Below, in pieces: positions 42,901 through 52,318 of a DNA stretch of 64,000 bases. The notes below the pieces were generated by a model. That model worked only from the letters and a program-made list of their open reading frames with translations, was not told where the DNA came from and made no database searches. The position numbers were made by a program, and so were the translations under genes. How positions within the stretch are numbered: position 1 is the stretch's first letter; every line of letters starts with the position of its first letter. This DNA is from Pleodorina starrii (taxonomy: Eukaryota > Chlorophyta > Chlorophyceae > Chlamydomonadales > Volvocaceae), in the NCBI GenBank assembly GCA_030267565.1, contig BRXU01000006.1, positions 3,336,001 to 3,400,000 of the forward strand, given 5' to 3'.

Positions 42901-44977
42901 ACCACCACCACCACCACCACCACCACCACCAGCAACAGAAGAAACGCAGCGACCTCCGCAATGGGTGGCAGCAGCAGTACCAGTAGCAGTAGCCTCAACA
43001 GGATCGGCGGCAGTAGCGGCAGTAGCGGCATTAGCAGCAGCGGCGTGGCCGCTAACGGTACCGCCGCCGCCGCCGCCGGCTCACGCAGCGGTCTGAGGCC
43101 GTCGCCCAGCAGTCCCGCGACGGCGGCCGCCGCAACGGCGGCGAACGGCACGGCGGCGGCGGCAGCGGCGGCGGCGGCGAATGGTGTGGTGGCGGGTACG
43201 GCCGGGCCCCCCAGTACGGCACCGCTGCCGTTGCTGTACAGGATGACACAGGACGAGCCGGAGCGGGGGCTTTACTTTTACTCGGCGCTCGCCAGCTTTG
43301 CCAGCCGGACTGCGTATGCCAACACGGGTGAGCGGGGGCGGGCGCGAGCGCTCGGGCGCGGGTGCTCGGGCGTGGGTGCTCGGGCGCGGGTGCTCGGGCG
43401 CGGGTGCTCGGGCACGTATGCTCGGGCGCGGGTGCTCGGGCGCGGGTGCACAGTACGGCGGCAGCCGCATGAATGTGTCGCATGCTGCGTTCGCGGGCCA
43501 GGGGCGCGGGTGCAGATGCGGCGGCGAGTGTGGATGCTGCTGCGGACGAGGATGCGGATGCGGGCGCCATCCACCGCCCCGACCCCTACCCCCCACCACA
43601 CACACATACACACACGGGTGCTCCAGCAGCTCGGTGTCTGCTGCCCCTGGCCGGCCTTCCGGCCCCCCGGCCTCCCGGCCCCCTGGCCTCGCGGCCAACC
43701 GGCCTCCCCGCCCTTACCGCCCACCCCCAGATGGAGACCACCTGGTGGGCTGGGCCAATTCGTCGCTGCGCTTCATGCACCAGTTGCCCACACTGGCACC
43801 CGAGGCGGCACGTGCCCGGGGCGTGGTGCTGCAGGTCAGTGAGTGTGTGGGATTGTGTGTGCGTGTGCGTGTGTGTGTGTATGAGTGGGAGAGAGATGGG
43901 GGCAGGGAGGGAGAGGGAAAGAGGGGAAAGCGAGAGGTGCCGAATCCGGATCCGGGTCCGCATCTCCATACGTCAGGAAAAGCGGCGCGAGACGAGGCGG
44001 GGCGAGGCGGGGCTTCCGCGTTCCGTGCCGTGCCGTGCGGTGTGTACCAGACAATCCTCCTCTCGCGCTCTGTCCCGCCCGACCCCGACCGCCCACCATC
44101 CATGCCGCCCACCATCCATGCCGCCCGCCCCCAAATCTTTGCCCCAACGCAGGACCCGCTTATGGCCGCCTTCGACGTGCGCTCCAAACCCGACGCCGAG
44201 CCGCAGCGAGCCACCGGCCGCGAAGACCTGCCCATCGACCTGCCGCCGCCCCCACCTCAGCAGCAGCAGCAGCAGCCGCTGGGTTCTGGCGCCCCCGCGG
44301 CGCCAGCCGATGCCGACGCGTCGTCGGCGGCAGAGGCGGCGGAGGCGGCGGCTGCGACGGCTGCGATGGCGGAGGTGATGTTGCGGCGGCTGCAGCGGCT
44401 GCCCTGGCGGCGGATCGACGTGTCGTTCCAGGGGGCCGTGTTTGGCCTTGCGCACAACAATATCCAGGTGCGACCCAACCACCTAACCAACCAACCACAT
44501 AACCACCCAACCAGCACCCAACCACCAGCAGTTAGCCTTCACGCAGCTTTCTCCGTCCCTTCGCTGCGGTATCTTCTTTCCTTCTTACCCTCCAGCTTCG
44601 CAGCCTTCGACGAACTTTGTTGCCCCCCCCCCACGGATGGACCGAGCCACCGAACAAGTCACGAACCCGGGAAAGCGCTCCCCATTGGTAGCGCCGCCCC
44701 CCCTGCGTCCGTCCGGCTTACCGTGCTCCCCCGGTTTCTTCACTTCATGCCCTTCACACACACCCCGCCCTTTCCTGTCTCTCTGCAGGTGACCCGCCGC
44801 TGGCTGAACTTCGAGGGCCTGGCGGTGGCGGGCCACGTGGCGCGGCAGGTGGTGGCGCTTGAGGAGGAGTGGGCGCGGATGGAGCGGCAGCAGAGGGCGG
44901 GGGCGGTGCCGGGGGCGGGGCCAATGGCGGTCGTAGCGCCACCACCAACACTACAACCGCAGGAGGCTCTTCAGCTG

Positions 44978-45009
<32 letters not shown>

Positions 45010-45394
45010 ATTCCAGCAGCAGCAACAGCAGGGCCCGGCAGAGGGGCGAGCTGTAGGGCTTCCGGCAGCCGGTGGCGGCGATGGTGGAGTTGTTGTGAGC
45101 GGAGGTGCGCCGCATCGGCAGCAGGAGCCGTTGCTGACGGAGACGGAGGCGGCGGAGCTCCTTCGGGAGGCGCAGCAGCAGGAGGAGGAGGAGGAGGCCG
45201 CCAACGGCGGTGGAGAGGCGGAGGAGGACAAGGCACAGGCCGCCGCCACCGCTTCCGCCATCGCCGCCGCCGCCGCCACGGCCGCCGCTGGGGCCACGGT
45301 GGCGCAGTCTTCTGGTGGAGCGGAAGGAGCTGCGGCGGCGGCGGCGGCGGCGGTGGTGCCAGCTGGCGCGGGCGGCGGCGGTGGCGCTTCGTGA
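39969..45394 (+). CDS. DUF676-type serine esterase/lipase
   Basis: Predicted 974 residues, nine exons: 39969-40119, 40481-41421, 41776-41901, 42203-42337, 42623-42673, 42832-43327, 43731-43834, 44153-44467 and 44789-45394; phases agree. Alpha/beta-hydrolase of the ROG1/DUF676 group, usually lipid or phospholipid esterases. Motifs: THLIVLANGLFGSPSNW (oxyanion strand, with NG where relatives have HG); NRRTDTYDGIDVCGQRLADE; nucleophile elbow VIGHSMGGLLLRYAIG (S405, formed across an intron); ITLATPHMGC; RRTGRQFFMADG; GDHLVGWANSSLR (Asp candidate); VAGHVARQVV (His candidate, about 789). Large Ala/Ser/Gly/Gln inserts occur at the N-terminus, in exon 6 and at the C-terminus. The intron after HPSK fits best as a GC-AG intron containing a minisatellite; this junction is inferred from phase and family alignment. 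Substrate and location are unknown. Confidence 0.85.
41440..41655 (+). repeat. Minisatellite within the second esterase intron
   Basis: Degenerate copies of a unit of about 23 bp (GGCCGGGTGCTGCGGCATCC with variable ATT or GCGGAT). It stays open in one frame for about 60 codons after exon 2, but the resulting WPGAAAS-type repeats are unrelated to the hydrolase family, so it is taken as intron. Confidence 0.8.
42085..42118 (+). repeat. Dispersed intronic repeat A
   Basis: CGTCCCTCCGCTGCGTTATC then TTTTGTCACC; in the third esterase intron, sense orientation. Confidence 0.65.
42452..42486 (-). repeat. Dispersed intronic repeat A
   Basis: On - it reads CTTTGCTGCGGTATCTTTTT then TTTACC. It lies in the fourth esterase intron, antisense, less than 400 bp from the copy in the intron before. 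Confidence 0.65.
44551..44593 (+). repeat. Dispersed intronic repeat A
   Basis: CTTCGCTGCGGTATCTTCTT then TCCTTCTTACCCTCC in the eighth esterase intron, sense orientation. It is the best match to the family consensus. Confidence 0.7.
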
Positions 45395-45813
45395 CATCGC
45401 ACGTCGCGGGAGCAGAGGCCGCTGGCGGCAGGGCAGGCGGCGCCGCTGCAGGGACTGTTGCCTGTCGAGGAAGCTGGCTGGGGCCCGGTGTTGGTTGGAG
45501 CGGTGGGAGAGGGGCCACGGCAGCAAGGACAAGCGGCAGGAGCAATGCGAGGGGACGACGTGGAGGGTACCTCTGGCAATGCCGGCATGTATGTATGCCG
45601 GTTGGCACTTTGCGTGGTGGGAGGGCGCGGAGTGGCCTGCTGGCCCCTCCATCCCGTGCCTGACTGGCAAAGGACGCGAGATGGTGAAGGGGCCAGCAGG
45701 CCACGAGGGGACAGACGAGGGGAGGGCGGCGACTCGGCCTGTGTGTGTGTGCGCTGCTGTGGAGCGATGCCCCTGACCGCACTCTCGAACTATCCAAATG
45801 AGAATTAGCAGAC

Positions 45814-45843
45814 TGTACGGCGTGAGTCCACTCACGCCGTACA
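45814..45843. repeat. Perfect 14-bp-stem hairpin
   Basis: TGTACGGCGTGAGT, two-base spacer CC, then its exact reverse complement. It could be a transposon end or a cruciform/RNA hairpin in the esterase 3' region. Confidence 0.9.
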
Positions 45844-46640
45844 AAAGTTTAAATACAGACGCTACTTGACACTCGCACAGTCTCAGAAATAAAAAAATTT
45901 ATTGTCTACCAGTGACATCGTCTTAAAAGTCCTGGTGTCACTGGTGATAAGATATTTTAAAGCGTCGAAAACGGCGAAGTGTGCGCAGAGAAAAGGCAAA
46001 TTTTGCCCTGGGCGTACGGCGGTGACCCCCTGCTGGACTATGAAAATTATTGCCACCCTTTCGGTTTTTTCGTGGTCGCTGACCGGACCACATGCCTTCA
46101 GACGCTTAGTCGAAACAACAGTCATTAGCAAGGGGTTCTGGAGCTCGTCCCGATAGTCAGGCGAGAAAACCCTTTGGCGCCGTGGCGGAGGTCTCATGAT
46201 GGCAAGCACCGCGACACGTGGCGCGAACAGCCTTGGTGAACACGCAGGGTGCGAACGCAATGGTGCTACGATGCGTGAGGGGGGATGGAGTATCGAGCGA
46301 CCCGGCCATGAGTTGGGACACCTTCACACAAGCTGATGAAGATGATGCATTCGCAGACCTGGACGCTCGGCGCTCGGCATTACCGTACTTGTCGCTCGAC
46401 TTGGCTGCTGGTACCGGGGTGCTGCCACCCCGCCCAGCCGCCACCTTCACCGGCGGTGCGTCGCCCAGCCGCAGCGTCAATGGCGACCTTGACTAACCCC
46501 CCCATGCTGTGACTAAGGCGGGTAACACGCGATGTCCTCAACGTGTCTGGCCTCCAGCTCAAGCGCCAGTCGCGACGGTTGCGTCTGGCGTGGTACGCCC
46601 CGCACTGAACGACATCGACGGGCGATTCGCTTGTATGGCA

Positions 46641-46674
46641 GTAAGGCCGCCGGCGCAGCCGCCGGCGGCCTTAC
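46641..46674. repeat. Perfect 15-bp-stem GC-rich hairpin
   Basis: GTAAGGCCGCCGGCG, four-base loop CAGC, then the exact reverse complement. Terminator-like in shape, but this is a eukaryotic locus, so no function is assigned. Confidence 0.88.
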
Positions 46675-47487
46675 AGGGCACGTTGAGGCGGGTGGCCGTG
46701 GCGGGGAACGCAGACGGGGGGGTGGAAGATGGGTGGGTTAGTGGGTGGGGGTGGGGGGACAACACCACGATCCACACACGGCACACACGCACGGCATATC
46801 ACCCCTCCCCTCTCACCTCCACCACCGCCGCACCGCCCTCCGACACAACACACGGACCGAAATCAAACTCAAACTCTGGGAAAAGGAAGGGGGCTACAAG
46901 ACGAAAAGAAGGAGGCCCGTGCCAAAGGCGGGCGCGCCTGCCGACACACGCACGGCACCCTCATTTCCACCCAAGAGAAGCGGAAACACAAGACCAAACG
47001 CTAGACGTACGCCCGACGCGCACCACCCGTAGCCCCGCCTGCCGACATAGGCCAAGCTCATTCTCGTTCATTTGAAGAAAAGCGGAAACCCACGTCCTTG
47101 CCCGACGTGCACCACGCTGTGACCACACCTGTCGACATAGGCCAGGTGCCCTCTTCGTTCCGTAACAGCAGAGGTCGGCACGCTAGACCTACGCCCGACG
47201 CACGCCAGCCGTAACCCCGCCTGCCGACACAAGCAAGGCTGCCAGCCAGCCGGCCAGCATCTAACTCGTGTGCCGTGTCTCGCCAAGCTTCCACCCGGCA
47301 TTCCTTCGCTTGGAGTGCTGACCGCAGTCTGCAGCAGGTAAGGGACCTGGCGCGCACCTATCGCCGTTGAAACTAAACTTTGGACTTGCTGGCCGCGATC
47401 GATCAAACCTTTCCTGCATGCAAATGTCAGAGAGAAACAACCAACGAATGGACCTGCTTTCGCGCCTGGAGTACGCGGAGTCCAAAA

Positions 47488-48430
47488 CCGGGTCGAAGGC
47501 GTACAAAAACGCTCGTCCTAAAAACACAAGAACGGCCCTACACGTGATGTTTGACCAAGCCCTCCTTGCTTCTTCTTTACTTGTTATGTCTTGCAAATAT
47601 GGTACGCACCACCGCCCGGGGGGCGAGGAATACATTATGGCTTTGCATGGTCGCATCATGACGTTTTGCAAACGTGCACCGCGAAATCCAAGTGCGAATA
47701 CTCAATTGTGTTGGAGATTAGTATCTTGATTTGTATATTATCATAATCTAGTCTCGTTGCTGTGCGCGGGAACAGCGCTGGAGCATGCCTGCCGTACTAT
47801 TTTCCGAAATAGTACGACCTACAAGCGCACCGGTCCCTCACCACGGTCGGCACTCCCGAATGAGTTTCTCTGCCGGCTAGTTCTGCATAAAGTCATGTTA
47901 GTATCTTGATTTGTATATTAATCTAGTCTCGTTGCTGTGCGCGGGAACAGCGCTGGAGCATGCCTGCCGTACTATTTTTCGAAATAGTACGACCTACAAG
48001 CGCACCGGTCCCTCACCGCGGTCGGCACTCCCGAATGAGTTTCTCTGCCGGCTAGTTCTGCATAAAGTCAACATGGATCTTGACAAGGCGCTGCTGCTTC
48101 TCGACAAGCATTGGCCGGCCGTGCATCCTCAGACATCCTCAAACAATTCCCGCGCACAGCAACGAGACTAGATTATGATAATATACAAATCAAGATACTA
48201 ATCTCCAACACAATTGAGTATTCGCACTTGGATTTCGCGGTGCACGTTTGCAAAACGTCATGATGCGACCATGCAAAGCCGTAATGTATTCCTCGCCCCC
48301 CGGGCGGTGGTGCGTACCATATTTGCAAGACATAACAAGTAAAGAAGAAGCAAGGAGGGCTTGGTCAAACATCACGTGTAGGGCCGTTCTTGTGTTTTTA
48401 GGACGAGCGTTTTTATACGCCTTCGACCGC
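47488..48430. mobile_element. Second copy of the 180-bp-unit element, rearranged as a foldback
   Basis: 47488-47775 matches 7193-7481. Two 180-bp units follow (starts about 47718 and 47898), as in the first copy. The coding tail is cut at GTGCATCCTCAGACA (about 48135) and from about 48146 to 48430 the first 285 bp reappear inverted. The result is two inverted arms around a spacer of about 370 bp. The unit order and the 180-bp period are the same in both genomic copies, so the duplication belongs to the element. Confidence 0.75.
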
Positions 48431-48744
48431 AACAACCGGTCAGCAGTTCGCTGTGGCTTCCCAGACGCCCTCACCGAGTTCAGTACAGCGCTCTTATATA
48501 ACGGTTCAAGGTCATACTAAAGATACGGCATTCTGAGTCGTTAGCCTCGTCGGCGGGCCCAGTTACTGCGTTGGTTAACGAGCATGGACCACAACGAGGA
48601 ACAACGTTAACATACGAACTTGTGTTTATATTACCAGTTTGTATTTCTGGCACCGCTGGACTGGAGACGCTGAATTCTCCTTCGTAACAATGCACGGCCT
48701 AAGCGGCAGCACGGCACGAGCGTAGCGAACTTTCGACTCATGCG

Positions 48745-50947
48745 ATGGAAGGGTTCGCGCACCCGCTCACTCTTAGATTCCAAGACCACGCCCTGGAGCA
48801 AGCCTACCAAGCCCACCGACTGGAAGGATTCTTTCGTGCGCTGGATACAGGCTACCTCGCTGGCCAGACTCTGTTAGCAGCAGGATTCTTCCTGTTGCAG
48901 CCGTTCCTGTTCCCTTCCATCGCGTTCCATTTGGCGAACGTTGTATATCCGGTTCTCTGCCTCGCCAACCGCCTGGTCATCCAAGCGCTCCCATGGCCAG
49001 TCTATGCGCAGCATCGTCATCGCATCCAGCTAATATTTCGGGCGATGATGGAAATCAACGTCGTGTGGGGCTTGCCCTCCTGGTCGCCGCCCGTGGCGGT
49101 CCGCTCGCTGGGTGAGCCGCACCTGCCGGAGCACACAATCCAAGCAACCCACTTCACGAACCGGGAGCTGCCCACCTACGCGATACAGGCGTTGCGGGAA
49201 TACGGGACAGCCCTGTTTGGGCTCAACAACTGCCATGGAATCTCCGCCACCGCCGCCTGGGAGCCACAGAACCACCGTACCGTCGTTCCTTCAGTACCAC
49301 ACCCCCACCCGCTCACCCGTTGCCTGCTTCAAGCCATCAGCTAGCATCCTCGCACCACCACCACCACCACCACCACCGGAGAGCCGCGCCCAAGCCGCCA
49401 ACCCCGCTTCCCTCCGGCGTCGGTCCAATCCTACACCTTGCTCTAGGCCCTAGGCACTGCACGCCCCACAAACCCCACAGGCCCACGGGCACTGCTGCGG
49501 CCCTTTTCAGCCCTCTTGATACCCCCCCCCCCCGTCCGTCGAAATCTCCTCTCCAGCCTTTCCTGAGCACAGGCTGCTGCCTGCTTGCTCCCCTGTCCCC
49601 TCCTCACCCACACACCCATCCTGCCTCTTTGGACGATATATCTCTACATCACTACCCCCTTGCCTCCTACCGCAGCGGTACCCTAGCATCTTGTACTCCC
49701 CCTCCCACCACCCCCCCTTACCTGCAGGCAGCTTCGCCATCCACCTTATCCTCACCTCGGGCGTCGGCTGCCTCAACTGGGCTTCCCTGGGCTGGCCGCT
49801 GCTGCTGCAGCACCACCTGCCCTACAACCTCCTCACCGCCTCGGCCTTCTCCCACTTCCTGGGCCCCCACGTCTGCGCCGTGGTGCGCCAGACCGCGACG
49901 GGCCGCGACCTGGCCGGGGGCCTGTGGCGCGGCGTGCGCGCCGCCGCCGGCGCCTCCGGCCGCCTGCGCGCGCTGCTGCTGGTCTCGCCCGGCCCGCTGC
50001 CCGCCGCCCCGGACCTCTCCTCGCCATCGCCCTCTGGGAGCACCTCCCCCACCGACCCTCCTCCGCACCTCTCCACATCCGGCGGCGGCGCCGCCATGAC
50101 CGCAGGATCGTCCAGAACCCATTCCTCTTTGTCCTCCTCGACTTCCTCCTTTCCTCTCTCCTCTCCTCCCTCCTTTCTGGATTCGCTGTCCGAGGAGGCC
50201 GCCTGCTGGGGCACCGTGTCCCTCATTCACCTGCTGCTGGGGTTCGTGTTGCCCACCGCTCTGGTGTGGACACTGGAGAAGGCCTCTCGTGAGCACTTCC
50301 TGGCGCGCGGCTACCCGCTGCCGCCGGACAGCAGCAGCAGCGGCGGCGGCGGCAACAGCGGCGGCGGCGACAGCACCGACGGCCGTGCTGGCGGCGGCGG
50401 CGGTGGTGTGTGTGGTGATGTCGTGGCCGAAGTTGATCCTGGGGTCGGCGGCAGCGCCGCCGCCGCTGCCGGCGCGCAAACGCTTCTGCGTCGTCGTCGT
50501 CAGCGGCGGCGGTGGCGGTGGCAGGTACAGGACGGGTCGATGGAGCGGGAGAATGTGTCAGAGTCAGAGTCGTCGCCGCTGACAGGACAACGGCAACACA
50601 CGGGCCACGCGAATCTACCCTTCCCAGGGTCTGAAGCCCACGCTTACAGCAACAACAGCACTTGCCCGGCGGCTCCGGAGCCGCCGCCGCCGCCGCAGCA
50701 GCAGCAGCAGCAGCCGTCGCCGCAGACGTTGGAGCGCCTGCGGCGTTATCGACGGATCCGCGGACACGCCGGTGGGTGGGACGTCTGCGAGCTGATACAG
50801 AGCGGGTTGTGGCTGCTGTTGGCGTCGTTGTTGGTCACGTTATTTTGGGAGCTGCAGCTGGTTGCGCGCTTTCTGCTGGGCCCTATGCTGCTGCAGCAAC
50901 AGGACCGAGTCGAGGGCGGTGGAGGCGGCGGCGGCGGGGGCGGGTAG
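48745..50947 (+). CDS. Multipass membrane protein, function unknown
   Basis: Predicted 528 residues from two exons, 48745-49111 and 49728-50947 (phase 1 at the GTGAGC donor). The N-terminus (FQDHALEQAYQAHRLEGFFR) is polar. Hydrophobic stretches follow: LAGQTLLAAGFFLLQPFLF, FHLANVVYPVLCLANRLVI, HLILTSGVGCLNWASLGWP, GTVSLIHLLLGFVLPTALVW and WLLLASLLVTLFWELQLVA. Gly/Ser/Ala/Gln-rich loops separate the last ones. No enzyme or channel motif was recognised. I recall similar ALEQAY-type membrane proteins as a many-member family in volvocine algae, but that is memory, not a search. The open frame runs past the chosen donor, so a longer first exon is possible. A TGTAA signal lies at 51020, 73 nt after the stop. 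Confidence 0.65.
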
Positions 50948-52318
50948 GTAGGTAGCTTTTGAGGCGGGGGCCGGGGAGGGGCAGCTCTGGGGGGCGTGCT
51001 TGGGGGGCGGTAATGGGGCTGTAATGGCGGCGGCGGAGGGGAGAGATGGAGCTGTGACGCGGCGGAGGCGAGGCGCGCGAGGGGTTTGGAACCGGGGCGC
51101 GCGTGCGCTTGTTCCGTGTTCCGTGCTTGTCCGCCGTGTGTACCGTATATTTGGCTTACGATTTAGTTCGTAGTAACTGAAAACTGAAAAATGTTGTACC
51201 GTGTCTCTGTTTTTATGTCTGCATTGCGTACCTGCCCACCCACCAACCTACCAAGACTGACAAACCTGGTATCGAAAGGACTGGCGAAAGAAGCGTCGAA
51301 GATATTTGTTGTTGTTGTTGTCGTCGTCGTTGTAGTGGGCTCCAGACCCTCCAGAGAGTTGTCGAGCGTTTGTGCAACAACACCCACGCGCCACGCCGCG
51401 TTAATATATTTTTTTCATGGCTCCGTTGCACGGATTGCAAGGCGTGGCATGCAGGAGCATGAGCGCGCGCATCCTGTCTGGCGCAACGCGCGCCAGCTGA
51501 GCGTTCGTGGTGAGGCGACAGTGCTGGGTCGTCGGCCCAGCGGCCCTGCTCTGGGGACACATCCATTTGCGTGGGTGGTATCACGGTGTATGGCGTCTCC
51601 GGCCTCCCCGGAGGGCCGACTGGGTTGGTTGCCGCCACACAAGGGCCACACGGCCGCTCGCTTGCGGAAGGTGGGGTGGCGGGCAGGGTAGTGCAGGGCA
51701 GAGCTGCTGGTATCGAGCCGCTGTCGTGGGCCTGTTGCTCGAGCTGGTTGGCCGACGAGGCCGACAAGTATACCGGTAGCTGCCGTTGTTGTCGCGATGG
51801 GCCCGGCAAGTGGAGGGCGAAGGCCACCCAGCCTTGAGGAGGCAAGATCGGTGTGTCGATCGGCGATTCGATTGAAAGAGACGACGTCCGTCGCTAAATT
51901 GTTGATCAGATCAGCGGGGCGGTTGCCGACAACGGCAAGCACTCGCAAAAGCCGCGAGGGAGGGGCGCCTTGTGGGCGGTACCGGTAGACGGCGGGGCAA
52001 ACGGGGCTGAGTCCGATCGGACCCAGCCCGTCTTGGAGTTCACCGGGTGAGTTGTGGTCCTTCGAAACCTATTCGTTGTACCTATGGTAAATCGTGACAC
52101 CGCGCGCCGGATCGCACTGCGACTGCAGCGCGGGGACTTGCCGCATGCCACATGCGCTGCCTCCGCCGCAGGCTGCCGTGCCTTCGCCCACGGGATGCTT
52201 GAGGGGCGTTCAGAGTGGCTTGCAGGTGTGTGTGTGTGTGTCCATAACGGTGTTTTACAGTGGGTTCTATACACAGGATCACCGGTCGCTGATCGCCCCA
52301 TGCTGCATGCAGCAGCTC
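50948..52318. other. Region between convergent 3' ends
   Basis: Contains the 3' UTRs of the membrane protein (+) and the ShKT-AKR gene (-). For the latter a TGTAA signal on - is at 52259-52255, 60 nt past the stop. A GTTGTTGTCGTCGTC microsatellite-like run lies at 51305-51335. No gene recognised. Confidence 0.45.

Larger units (their letters stand above)
45395..47487. other. Intergenic region with hairpins and a diverged tandem repeat
   Basis: No gene recognised. Contents: esterase 3' UTR; a perfect hairpin at 45814-45843; an AT-richer stretch (45844-46140) with an open frame on - that has no known domain; a hairpin at 46641-46674; and three diverged copies of an approximately 95-bp unit between about 46990 and 47250, each containing a form of CGCCTGCCGACA. 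Confidence 0.5.

Noticed and set aside
43298..45394. Single 698-codon open frame as one exon
   Set aside because: Domain alignment and splice signals show that only parts of it are exons 6 to 9; the rest is intron that happens to stay open in GC-rich DNA.
45883..46260. 125-codon open frame on - in an AT-richer patch
   Set aside because: The sequence looks protein-like in places but no family could be recognised and no splice partners were found; kept only as a remark in the intergenic entry.
46641..46674. Bacterial-type terminator
   Set aside because: Perfect GC hairpin but no T-tract and a eukaryotic context.
49112..49344. Extension of the first membrane-protein exon past 49111
   Set aside because: The frame stays open, but the GTGAGC donor at 49112 with phase-matched acceptor at 49728 gives continuous hydrophobic sequence; the extension cannot be excluded without transcripts.
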